Assembly: GCA_018823285.1 (NCBI GenBank)
Contig: JAHJIQ010000050.1
Location: forward strand, 1-64,000
DNA: 64,000 nucleotides
Source of the DNA: Pseudomonadota bacterium
Lineage (GTDB): Bacteria; Desulfobacterota; Desulfobulbia; Desulfobulbales; JAGXFP01
Direction: 5' to 3'
Both the position numbers and the translations under genes were made by a program. Positions 42,483 through 49,810 of this stretch are shown piece after piece; position 1 is the first letter of the stretch, and each line of letters starts with the position of its first letter. The notes under the pieces are model-generated. The model ran no database searches, was not told the DNA's origin, and saw nothing but the letters and a program-made list of their open reading frames with translations.

Positions 42483-42896
42483 CTAATCAACCACCTTTCC
42501 CCTGAGTTTTTTCGTCTGGCCGCGCCTGGTCTTGCCGTCCAGTCGCTTGGTTTTGGACCCCTTCGTAGGTTTGGTCGGCCTTCGCTTTGGTTGCACAACC
42601 GTCGCCTTGAGAATCAGCTCTCTCAATCTCCCGAGACCGTCCTCCCGGTTCGCCTCGAAGCTTCTCGAGCGTTGCGCCTTGATGATGACAACGCCCTCAG
42701 CGCTTATCCTCCGGTCCCGGATGTGCAAAAGCCGCTCCCGGATCGCTTCCGGCAGCGAAGAGGCCGATATATCAAAACGGAGATGCACCGCCGAGGAGAC
42801 CTTGTTGACATTCTGGCCACCAGGCCCGCTGGCGCGGATCTGGCTTATCTCAATCTGGCTCAGGGGAATCGATAATGTGTCTGAAATGGTAAACAT
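42483..42896 (-). CDS. alternative ribosome-rescue factor B (peptidyl-tRNA hydrolase, ICT1/YaeJ type)
   Basis: A 137-aa codon-independent release factor that frees stalled non-stop ribosomes. The catalytic GGQ loop is intact (ASGPGGQNVNKVSSAVHLRF, residues about 22-41), followed by the small domain and a Lys/Arg-rich tail (about 103-137) that in ArfB enters the empty mRNA channel. The length matches E. coli YaeJ (140 aa). The gene is convergent with the antiporter, 20 bp apart. Confidence 0.95.
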   Translation of the reverse strand: MFTISDTLSIPLSQIEISQIRASGPGGQNVNKVSSAVHLRFDISASSLPEAIRERLLHIRDRRISAEGVVIIKAQRSRSFEANREDGLGRLRELILKATVVQPKRRPTKPTKGSKTKRLDGKTRRGQTKKLRGKVVD

Positions 42897-42923
42897 CTTC
42901 TGCTCTCAAAATACCCGCGCGGT

Positions 42924-43085
42924 TCAGGGCATGTGCCGGGTCAGTTTCCGCCCGAAGTACATCCCGAAAGCGGTGCCGAAAACCCCTGAAAAGTAAGCGG
43001 TCATGATCCCGCCGAACTGAGAGCCGAGATACCAGCCCAGCGCCCCGCCAAAGGACATGCCGAGTATATAGATGATCTTTTTCAC
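42924..43085 (-). CDS. small Gly-rich membrane protein (53 aa)
   Basis: A short ORF read directly from the sequence: GTG 43085 to TGA 42924-42926. The product has a short basic start (VKKIIYILGM) and a Gly-zipper-like hydrophobic stretch with GGALGW, GSQFGG and GVFGTAFG, ending in GRKLTRHMP. One or two TM helices are likely. An AGGGG lies 11 nt before the GTG. It is 27 nt upstream of arfB on the same strand and could be co-transcribed. Function unknown. Confidence 0.6.
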   Translation of the reverse strand: MKKIIYILGMSFGGALGWYLGSQFGGIMTAYFSGVFGTAFGMYFGRKLTRHMP

Positions 43086-43266
43086 TGCCGGAAAATCCCC
43101 TGGTTAAGATTTGAATGTTCGGCAAAGAATAAGCCATCGCAGCAAATACGGCAAAAAGAATCTGATTACTACTGCAACGCAGCGTGTTTTCGCGGATGCA
43201 AGAAAAACAGTTGATGCGATTTTAACTATTGGAACTTCTATAGAGAAATTGAGATACCGCCGGGCC

Positions 43267-43345
43267 ATCCTTCGACAAGCTCAGGATGAGGGGAAGTGAT
43301 GGCGCCTCTTCACAAATACCATTCATCCTGAGCCTGTCGAAGGAT
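43267..43345. repeat. inverted pair of CCTTCGACAAGCTCAGG-type palindromic repeats
   Basis: ATCCTTCGACAAGCTCAGGA (43267-43286, continuing to 43289) and its near-complement ending TGTCGAAGGAT at 43345 form a long stem with a 33-nt loop. A second pair is at 56874-56937. This repeat type is widespread in proteobacterial intergenic DNA. Apart from it, 43086-43446 holds nothing recognisable. Confidence 0.85.
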
Positions 43346-43446
43346 GAACCTGCAAGGGATAAACCTGAAGGCCTGCCTGGGTGCCTGCGGGAGAGTCGTT
43401 AAGAAAAGAGCAGGAAAAAATTACGCTACTTCAGAACAGTTCTGTT

Positions 43447-43665
43447 TCAACCAGGGTCCGGCCGAACTTCCACCCCCGTACCGATAATCATTCTAAGGAG
43501 TTTGCCCGCTTCACGGCTCAGCCGCTCTTCGCCTTTTTCCATTACAGCCCGCAGGATCTGCTCTTCAGTTGCATCATCCGGCAGATCATATTTTCTGACA
43601 AGTCGCGTAACGGCGGGAATCTGTTCCATGATCCGCTCCATTTTTCTCTCCAGAATAAGCTCCAT
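43447..43665 (-). CDS. small helical protein of unknown function
   Basis: A 72-aa ORF rich in Glu, Arg and Lys with predicted helices throughout (MERIMEQIPAVTRLVRKYDLP, EEQILRAVMEKGEERLSREA). There is no Cys, TM segment or known motif. The SD is weak, and an internal ATG at 43641 is an alternative start. It is supported by amino-acid composition and an otherwise empty interval, so its coding status is moderate. Confidence 0.5.
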   Translation of the reverse strand: MELILERKMERIMEQIPAVTRLVRKYDLPDDATEEQILRAVMEKGEERLSREAGKLLRMIIGTGVEVRPDPG

Positions 43666-43835
43666 GAAATGTAACGTACCGATACCTTTACATATTATAA
43701 ATCGACCTGACCTGCCGATTCCTTAATTTTTTTTATTTTTTTTAAAAAAACTTTTGCCATGGACGCCGGATGTCCCACCCCTCGCGCTATTCTCAGATCA
43801 CAACCGGACAATCTCTTAACAATTGAGGAGGGACT

Positions 43836-44051
43836 ATGATCAGGAATATCACGGTGTACCTGGACGACGCGGGGAATGAATCTGAAAACGTTATCCGGTG
43901 CGGTTTTATCGTCACCGAAAATGACAACGGCGAGGAAACCTGCCACAACGACCTGATAGACCAGTCCGAATACAGCTCCTTAAACGACCTGGTCCTGGAC
44001 ATCGCCGGAATTTTCAAGGTCAACAGGCGGGACATTCTGGTGAACGCCTGA
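43836..44051 (+). CDS. small acidic protein of unknown function
   Basis: A 71-aa ORF preceded by a strong SD (GAGGAGGGACT before ATG 43836). The sequence is acidic (MIRNITVYLDDAGNESENVI...) with two Cys and an amphipathic C-terminal helix. It looks like a soluble compact domain. No family recognised. Upstream, 43718-43755 is a strongly T-rich tract. Confidence 0.75.
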   Translation: MIRNITVYLDDAGNESENVIRCGFIVTENDNGEETCHNDLIDQSEYSSLNDLVLDIAGIFKVNRRDILVNA

Positions 44052-44070
44052 TGGAATCCTGAATCCGTGA

Positions 44071-44219
44071 GCGTTCGAGAACGGCACAGATGCAGATAGC
44101 GAGCCGGCGAGACCTTCGAGGTGACGACGATGTTGATTATACATATGGTATATCAACGAGTTGTCAACGCAGCAGGTAAGCGACCGAAGGAAGACTCCGG
44201 ATGTGCCGCTCTCGAACGC
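44071..44219. ncRNA. candidate structured RNA/element closed by an 18-position stem
   Basis: GCGTTCGAGA (44071-44080) pairs with TCTCGAACGC (44210-44219); after one A/C mismatch CGGCACA (44082-44088) pairs with TGTGCCG (44202-44208). Inside are a perfect hairpin ACCT-TCG-AGGT (44112-44122) and a longer one at 44132-44157 (GTTGAT/ATCAAC plus ATAC/GTAT). A GC-rich hairpin (GGGCGG/CCGCCC, 44226-44248) follows. Long-range pairing around internal hairpins resembles a multibranched RNA. I recognise no named family. The strand is undetermined, though the downstream gene is on plus. Confidence 0.55.
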
Positions 44220-44341
44220 CCCGCAGGGCGGCGGGTGAATATCCGCCCCGCCATCGAGTCATAGCTTTGCATGCAATTACTGCCACTTGAGACAGATGAT
44301 CACACTAAGCCGTCACGGATTCAGGGGTATGGCTCCTGGCG

Positions 44342-44593
44342 GTGCTGAGTGTGACCGGCACCTGGTGCAACATCCAAAAGAATCCGGTTTGCTGGGTGTT
44401 CTGGTCCGTTGCCAATTTCGGCTGGATCGTGGTCTTCATGAGCAGGGAGATGGGGGCCGAAACAACTCTTTTTGTTGTTTACCTCACTCTTTCGGTTTAT
44501 GGTTTCCGGCGATGGCAGAAAGAAGGAAGACTCTGCCCGAAAACCCATCCCGTCAGGACACCCCAACTTAATGGACGACCGCATTCACCATAA
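44342..44593 (+). CDS. short PnuC-like membrane protein, 5' end unclear
   Basis: The translated frame SVTGTWCNIQKNPVCWVFWS, followed by ANFGWIVVFMSREMGAETTL and a VYGFRRW end, resembles the small transmembrane proteins related to NMN transporter PnuC. Two TM helices are visible. The similarity continues upstream of the GTG at 44342 (DSGVWLLAVL), but that frame has no ATG before a stop at 44306-44308. A plausible start lies in the neighbouring frame at ATG 44298, joinable by one base at the GGGG run 44324-44327. It may therefore be a frameshifted or decaying gene. Its 3' end overlaps the next gene by 23 bp. Confidence 0.5.
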   Translation: MLSVTGTWCNIQKNPVCWVFWSVANFGWIVVFMSREMGAETTLFVVYLTLSVYGFRRWQKEGRLCPKTHPVRTPQLNGRPHSP

Positions 44594-45698
44594 ATACTCC
44601 GGTTTCTGGGCCAGACAGCTTCATCTTGAATTTGAGAACATCTGCTGGCAATACGGACTGGATCTTCTGCCGCCCGTTTTCGAAATAACCGGCAATACCA
44701 GCCGCATCGGCTCCTGGCAGGCCGGGACCAGAACCATCCGGCTCAGCGCGGAACTGATCATCGGTCAGCCGTGGGACACCACGGTCAATGTCCTGAAACA
44801 TGAGATCGCCCATCAGATCTGCTCTGAAATCTTTAGCGCGGACACCACCTCGCACGGTGAGCAGTTCGGAAAAGCCTGTGACCTGCTCGGCCTGCCCCCG
44901 GGATTCCGCAAAGCCAAAGGAAGCCTGGAAAGCCTTGGGAATACCGGGAACAACAGCACGGCAAGCCACAATGCCGGGCGGATCATCACCAGAGTACACA
45001 AGCTTCTGGCCCTGGCCGGATCGGCAAACAGCAACGAAGCGTCTCTCGCCATGCAGAAGGCCAACGAGGCGATCAGGAAGTACAATCTTGAGCTGTTGCA
45101 GGGTGATCGGGAACAGAATCACACCTACACCATCATCCACCTCAACGCTGGCCGGATCAAAGGATACCAGAGACAGATCTGCGCCATCCTCCGGGACTTC
45201 TTCTTTGTCAAGATCATCACCTCCAGCTCCTACCATCCCTTGAAAAACAAAAAATACCGAACCATTGAAATTCTGGGCAGCACGGAAAACGTGGCCATTG
45301 CCGAACACTGTTACCACTTTCTTGAGAACAGACTCAAAACCCTCTGGGGAAAAGAAAAACACAAGTTCAGGGCACACGCCAGAACAGAAAAAAACAGCTA
45401 TTATCTGGGGCTGCTGAAAGGATTCGCAGAAAAACTGTCCGCCGAGAAGAAAGAGTGGGATGCGAAACTGCCTTCCGGCGGCGACGGAGAAAAGATCAGA
45501 GCCCTGATGCTCGTGGAAGATAAATGTCTCGACGGCTATGTCGCCAGACGATTCCCGAAGTTGAAAACCACCGCCTGCCGCGGCACCAGAATATGCAGGA
45601 ATACATTCGACGACGGGGTGCGGACCGGTCGGAAAATAACCGTCCACAAATGTGTCACCTCAACAATGGGGTATCTGGGGAACCTGCTCTCCCGCTGA
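44571..45698 (+). CDS. SprT-like metalloprotease domain fused to DUF2786
   Basis: A 375-aa protein. The N-terminal domain (about 15-125) has the zinc-protease motif LKHEIAHQICSE (about 82-93) followed by HGEQFGKACDLLGLP, as in SprT-like enzymes. The middle (about 145-180, RIITRVHKLLALAGSANSNEASLAMQKANEAI) is a DUF2786 domain, continued by its usual partner region up to about residue 310. The C-terminus is basic with several Cys. ATG 44571 starts the conserved region; extensions to 44472 overlap the upstream gene. Function unknown; SprT relatives act on DNA-protein crosslinks, but that is not implied by sequence alone. Confidence 0.8.
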   Translation: MDDRIHHKYSGFWARQLHLEFENICWQYGLDLLPPVFEITGNTSRIGSWQAGTRTIRLSAELIIGQPWDTTVNVLKHEIAHQICSEIFSADTTSHGEQFGKACDLLGLPPGFRKAKGSLESLGNTGNNSTASHNAGRIITRVHKLLALAGSANSNEASLAMQKANEAIRKYNLELLQGDREQNHTYTIIHLNAGRIKGYQRQICAILRDFFFVKIITSSSYHPLKNKKYRTIEILGSTENVAIAEHCYHFLENRLKTLWGKEKHKFRAHARTEKNSYYLGLLKGFAEKLSAEKKEWDAKLPSGGDGEKIRALMLVEDKCLDGYVARRFPKLKTTACRGTRICRNTFDDGVRTGRKITVHKCVTSTMGYLGNLLSR

Positions 45699-45808
45699 AA
45701 ACCCTCCGGTCATCTTCCTCTCCGGCTTTAGCCAATCTCCGGTCCGCCATTGATTCACGGCTGCCTGAAGCTTACTGTTTCCAATAAATGACAACCAAGG
45801 AGGACGAT

Positions 45809-46039
45809 ATGACAGCATATACCTGTAAAACCTGTGGGAAGGTCTCCCCGGAAAGTGGCCATCTCTGTGATCCGACCAATGCGGAGGCAATTTATGTCTG
45901 TGAAAGCTGCGGGATGGACGCACCTTTAAAGAAACACCTCTGTAAACCAAAATTGGGCGCGTTCAAATTCTACTGCGGTGACTGCGGCCGGGGTGCGGTT
46001 TCGGACAAAGACCTCTGTGAACCGCAACCGATCAAATAA
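45809..46039 (+). CDS. three-repeat zinc-knuckle protein
   Basis: A 76-aa protein made of three tandem copies of CxxCG-x7-8-LC (CKTCGKVSPESGHLC, CESCGMDAPLKKHLC, CGDCGRGAVSDKDLC). Each copy could form half of a Zn-ribbon or bind metal singly. ATG 45809 follows an ideal SD (AAGGAGG), preferred over ATG 45788. Function unknown; it could act as a small metal-binding or protein-interaction module. Confidence 0.8.
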   Translation: MTAYTCKTCGKVSPESGHLCDPTNAEAIYVCESCGMDAPLKKHLCKPKLGAFKFYCGDCGRGAVSDKDLCEPQPIK

Positions 46040-46105
46040 GAGCGGTCCTGTTTAAATGCCTGACAGGCGCTCTGTAAAAAAAGATGGACAACCTTTTCAA
46101 TCGGA

Positions 46106-46142
46106 GGGAGGAGCCTGAAAGTACATAATCAGGCCCCCTCCC
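46106..46142 (+). terminator. GC-rich hairpin after the zinc-knuckle gene
   Basis: GGGAGGAGCCTGA pairs imperfectly with TCAGGCCCCCTCCC around a 10-nt loop. No long T-run follows. It is a terminator candidate about 65 nt beyond the stop. The rest of 46143-46484 shows a degenerate GGATTCCG/CCGGAATG stem and no convincing gene. Confidence 0.5.
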
Positions 46143-46484
46143 GTTTCCATATCAGCAATCCGGAAATTCTTGATTGAACAGCCCCCCGGTTAAGTGAGCT
46201 ACGGGAATCAATGAAGGTGTTGATTTGATCCGGCATCCGATTCGATCCGGATTCCGTTTTCGCCGGAATGACTGCATCCAGTAAGCTGCAGAAAAATTGA
46301 CCCGGAGATGATTCACAATCTTGAGAGTGTTTCTATTTTAACTACCATTTATCACCATTCAGCCACTTCTCTCCAGCCAACACACACCTTTGTAGAGACA
46401 GGAATCCAGCGCATCAAAACCCGCAGTACACAGAGGTCTTCGCCAACTTCTCTCGTCCAGGGACATGATTCCAACAGAAGCGAT

Positions 46485-46530
46485 TTGACAATTCCGCCGG
46501 TTAGTTTATAGTAACAGAAACTGTTACTAT
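46485..46530 (+). promoter_or_regulatory. sigma-70 promoter overlapped by a 10-bp inverted-repeat operator
   Basis: TTGACA (46485-46490), 16-bp spacer and TATAGT (46507-46512) give a near-consensus promoter. A perfect inverted repeat ATAGTAACAG-AAA-CTGTTACTAT (46508-46530) covers the -10 element and start region. A repressor bound there would block the porin-like gene at 46572. The regulator is unknown. Confidence 0.7.
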
Positions 46531-46571
46531 GTGGTACCTGGACAGCCGGGTAACTGATCAAGTACGGGAGT

Positions 46572-47876
46572 ATGAAAATGATAAAAAGTCTGATGCATCA
46601 TGGGTATCTCCGCCTTTTTCTCATCACCGCACAATCCTCGCTGACTCTGCTGAGCAGTCAGACCTTGCCGGCTGCTGAACTTGTCGCCCACTCCGAATCA
46701 ATCTTCCGTTTTTTTGAAAGAGACACGGCGACCGGCCAGGACAAACAGGTTGACCCTTTCTACGAATACCTGGATGTTGACATATTGAACATCTCCGGAG
46801 ACAAGAGTCTCTCCATGCATTTCTACGGCTGGGGCCGGACCGATTTTGCCGACAGCGGTTATTTCAGCGACAATTCAGACGGCAGCATTCTTCATGGGTA
46901 TCTGAAATACCATGATCCAGCGGACAGATTCCAGCTCAAACTCGGTCGCCAGCACATATTCGGCGCCATCGCCAACGAGAGTGTGGACGGGCTGATGTTC
47001 AAAGTCACAATTCCCGGCACCACCATCTCGGCGTATGGAGGTTCACCGGTGTCGGTTGCCTCCGTTCAGGGGCGAAGCGGTGATGCAATTTACGGCGGGC
47101 GAATTGCCCACGCCTTCGGATCGAAATATGAAGTCGGTCTTTCCTATAAAAGAGTTACCAACGACGGTATTGATGAAACCCGCTCCGGGCTCGATCTCTC
47201 CCTGAACTTCCCCGGCGGGGACACCATCTCCGGCTTTGCCGCCTACAACCATGAGACCAGTGATTTTGCCGAATATTCCCTGGATGGCCGGTTTACACTT
47301 GCGACCAACCTGGAATTCCGCCCGAGTGGCGGTCGCTTCATGTTTGATGATCTCCTGGTCAGTTCCGCAAAAAGAGTGAACATTTTTTCCATAGTCGCCG
47401 CCCGGAACGCAGACGAGATCCTGACCACGGCCGGCGGCGAACTTATCCTGAAGATCGATGATGAAAAGAACCTGGGACTGAAGGTCAAGAACTTTGACTA
47501 CGACAAAAGGGGCGGCACCTCCCAGCTCTACTCATCGCTGTTCAACTGGCATCCCGACGAATTCACCTTGTCGGGTATCGAACTCGGCTTCATGGACGGG
47601 GACAGCCCGGCCGACCAATACCTCCTGACCAGACTCCACGCCTACCGGGACGGTCTGCTGGAAAAACGCCGGATCTTTGTCAGCGGCGAGGCCATGTACA
47701 TCTATTACGACACCCCGATATACGGAAAAGACGATTCGAAGTTCGCCTCCTTAAGTCTGGGCGGGCGCTTCCTGGATGACGACCTGGAACTCAAACTTTC
47801 CGGCGACTACAGCGTTGATCCTTACTTTGATAAGGATTTCCGCACCATGCTGGTCATGAAATATGTTTTTCGCTAA
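46572..47876 (+). CDS. outer-membrane beta-barrel (porin-like) protein
   Basis: A 434-aa exported protein. N-terminal signal region (about 1-35, ending LPAAE), then alternating hydrophobic/hydrophilic strands (for example DRFQLKLGRQHIFG, SKYEVGLSYKRVT, LELKLSGDYSV) ending in MLVMKYVFR, compatible with a barrel C-terminal strand. The pattern resembles outer-membrane proteins of Deltaproteobacteria found near multiheme cytochromes. Two multiheme cytochromes follow about 200 nt downstream, but repeat DNA intervenes, so a shared operon is doubtful. A possible role is a pore or conduit partner. Confidence 0.75.
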   Translation: MKMIKSLMHHGYLRLFLITAQSSLTLLSSQTLPAAELVAHSESIFRFFERDTATGQDKQVDPFYEYLDVDILNISGDKSLSMHFYGWGRTDFADSGYFSDNSDGSILHGYLKYHDPADRFQLKLGRQHIFGAIANESVDGLMFKVTIPGTTISAYGGSPVSVASVQGRSGDAIYGGRIAHAFGSKYEVGLSYKRVTNDGIDETRSGLDLSLNFPGGDTISGFAAYNHETSDFAEYSLDGRFTLATNLEFRPSGGRFMFDDLLVSSAKRVNIFSIVAARNADEILTTAGGELILKIDDEKNLGLKVKNFDYDKRGGTSQLYSSLFNWHPDEFTLSGIELGFMDGDSPADQYLLTRLHAYRDGLLEKRRIFVSGEAMYIYYDTPIYGKDDSKFASLSLGGRFLDDDLELKLSGDYSVDPYFDKDFRTMLVMKYVFR

Positions 47877-48040
47877 AGCTTCAGTTGAGCAGCTAGCCTG
47901 CTCTTACGAAACTTATACCCGAAGGGTGAAAAGCTTCAGTTGAGCAGCTCGCCTGCTCGTACCGATTAGCGAGTTTACGAGACATCGAGACTTATACCCC
48001 TCAAAGGGGTACTGAAGTGAGTACCCGAAGGGTGAAAACG
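47877..48040. repeat. copies of the 54-bp unit and the MITE hairpin module
   Basis: Directly after the porin-like stop codon come one full and one partial copy of the 54-bp unit of 1-141 in reverse orientation, then the CCCCTCAAAGGGGTACTGAAGTG...CCCGAAGGGTG module shared with 29050-29085 and 41045-41095. Hairpins: GAGCAG/CTGCTC and GGGTACT/AGTACCC. No terminal inverted repeats are present. Confidence 0.88.
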
Positions 48041-48070
48041 TTCCTCAATGGCCCGGGAGGGCAAAATGAT

Positions 48071-48532
48071 ATGAAATCACCATTCCCCCTCTTCTCTTTT
48101 TTTATGGGAATATTCCTGATCGCAACGGCTGCTTTCGCGCTCGCAAAAGAGCCGCTGCCAAGGGAACATCCCGAAAAACTGCCCCGGGGCAATCCGGTCT
48201 GCACTGATTGCCACGATGCGGCGAACGACAGCATATCCTTCAAACGTTTCAACCACACGTTGTACTTTACCGAAAACCATAAGTTTGAAGCGAACCAGGG
48301 CAGCGAGGTCTGCAGCATGTGTCATCGGGAGAGTTTCTGCGCCGACTGCCATGCCGCCGATGTGGAATTGAAACCCTCCATCAGAAACCAGTCCGACACC
48401 TATCGCCGAACTCCGCATCGTGGAGACTACCTGGCGCGCCACCGGATCGACGGTCGGATCGACCCGACTTCCTGTTTCAGGTGTCACGGCAATCCGAAAG
48501 CTGCTGAACGCTGCGCCAGCTGTCATGGATAA
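48071..48532 (+). CDS. periplasmic multiheme cytochrome c (five CxxCH)
   Basis: A 153-aa protein. Signal peptide MKSPFPLFSFFMGIFLIATAAFALA, then five heme-binding motifs: CTDCH, CSMCH, CADCH, CFRCH, CASCH, and further His residues for bis-His ligation (FNHTLYF, ENHKFE). The upstream in-frame extension to 48017 is repeat DNA, so ATG 48071 is chosen. Its stop overlaps the possible ATG 48525 of the next gene. Likely role: electron transfer in the periplasm, in partnership with the lipoprotein cytochrome encoded next. Confidence 0.88.
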   Translation: MKSPFPLFSFFMGIFLIATAAFALAKEPLPREHPEKLPRGNPVCTDCHDAANDSISFKRFNHTLYFTENHKFEANQGSEVCSMCHRESFCADCHAADVELKPSIRNQSDTYRRTPHRGDYLARHRIDGRIDPTSCFRCHGNPKAAERCASCHG

Positions 48533-48551
48533 AGGAAATGAGGTGGAGACA

Positions 48552-49445
48552 ATGAGGAATTGCACACGGCATATCGGCAGGCTTGGCACCGGTTTGGTTT
48601 TACTGGCCTTACTTTTCTCCTGCAGCGATCCAAACGCCCAGGCGCCGACGGAAAACCAGGTCCACGGAAGCGGCTGGGATTCCGCCCACGGCGCTCTTTC
48701 CGTTGCCGATCCATTCGGCTGCACCTCCTGCCACGGTACGGATTATACGGGAAGCGGCGGCGCGGTCAGCTGCTACAGCTGCCATTACGACGGCCCCCCG
48801 TTCAGCGCCCACCCCGCAAACTGGACATCGCCGTTTACTGATCACCGGGCCTACGTGAACGCCAACGGTTTTTCCTCCTGCTCGCTTTCTGCCTGTCATG
48901 GCGCAAGCCCCTTTGTAGGGGGCGGACTGACGGCCCCCAGTTGCGGCACAGCTGATTACACCAACAACAGCGGCAGCACGTTTACCTGCCACGCAGGGCA
49001 CATCAGCGGCCCCAACTGGCTGTTGCCTGCCGCCCACGTTGCCGATGCAATCAACGATATCACCCGCTGCTGGACCTGCCATGCCCTGACGGCCCCAAGT
49101 CCGATCCCTGCCGCGACCACCTGCCGGGTATGCCATGCGGCATCAGACCCGTTCATGGTCCAGGGCAGCTGCTCCTCCTGCCACAACAATCCTCCGGACG
49201 GCAATGGTCCGGCCGGCAACGTCAGGCCGAATCGCTCCGGCGAGCATAACAGGCATGTGAATGGCGAGGGTTTTGGCTGCGCCACCTGTCATCAGGGCTT
49301 TGGTTCCGATACTCTGGGCCACTGGTATCCGGATCCCCTGACCCCGGCGGATGTGCAGTTTGCGGCAACGATTGCGATGACCTATGACGGCACAAACTGC
49401 AACGGCACATGTCACGGGAAGAACCATAATCCGGAATCCTGGTGA
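48552..49445 (+). CDS. lipoprotein multiheme cytochrome c with CX4CH/CX3CH motifs (Geobacter-type)
   Basis: A 297-aa exported protein with a lipobox-like LLFSC after the signal peptide. Six standard motifs (CTSCH, CYSCH, CWTCH, CRVCH, CSSCH, CATCH) plus atypical CSLSACH (CX4CH), CNGTCH (CX3CH) and an FTCH whose first Cys is far upstream. Alternation of CX4CH and CXXCH is typical of a cytochrome family known from Geobacter. ATG 48552 has the SD AGGTGGAG; ATG 48525 is an alternative. Likely outer-membrane or surface electron carrier working with the five-heme protein. Confidence 0.85.
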   Translation: MRNCTRHIGRLGTGLVLLALLFSCSDPNAQAPTENQVHGSGWDSAHGALSVADPFGCTSCHGTDYTGSGGAVSCYSCHYDGPPFSAHPANWTSPFTDHRAYVNANGFSSCSLSACHGASPFVGGGLTAPSCGTADYTNNSGSTFTCHAGHISGPNWLLPAAHVADAINDITRCWTCHALTAPSPIPAATTCRVCHAASDPFMVQGSCSSCHNNPPDGNGPAGNVRPNRSGEHNRHVNGEGFGCATCHQGFGSDTLGHWYPDPLTPADVQFAATIAMTYDGTNCNGTCHGKNHNPESW

Positions 49446-49546
49446 AACCATCGATGAGATCTTGACGCCTTGATTTCAGCCGGTAAATGACGATATTTTT
49501 AACAGGAACTGATATCAATAAATGAAATGATAGATGGGAGGTCGCT

Positions 49547-49795
49547 ATGTTAAATGGAAAAGAGTTGTGCAACAAGATAACCCAGATCTACCCCGATATC
49601 GGCGCTTGCGGTATCAATCTCGATGTGCAATATGACGACGGCAAAGAGGCCTGGATGGTCGATTTAAGCAAAAATCATCATCACCTCCAGACCAGACTGG
49701 AAATGGACGAAGCTGAAAAATGTCTGGCCGGCAAGCAATGCGTCTCTCTGGGCATTCAGGTTTCCCAGTTGGTCAACAACATCGATCAGCTTTGA
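49547..49795 (+). CDS. small soluble protein of unknown function
   Basis: An 82-aa ORF with a strong SD (GGGAGGTCGCT before ATG 49547). It has three Cys, a HHH cluster (KNHHHLQTRLEM) and a C-terminal helix. No family recognised. It is 15 nt upstream of the DsrC-like gene, so they are probably one operon. Confidence 0.75.
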   Translation: MLNGKELCNKITQIYPDIGACGINLDVQYDDGKEAWMVDLSKNHHHLQTRLEMDEAEKCLAGKQCVSLGIQVSQLVNNIDQL

Positions 49796-49810
49796 AAGAG
49801 GAGGTGCACC

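Noticed and set aside
44568..45647. Minus-strand ORF of about 359 codons opposite the SprT/DUF2786 gene
   Set aside because: Shadow frame; the plus frame has HEIAHQ and DUF2786 motifs.
46308..46511. 67-aa plus-strand ORF before the porin-like gene
   Set aside because: No SD or domain, and its end overlaps the sigma-70 promoter and operator.
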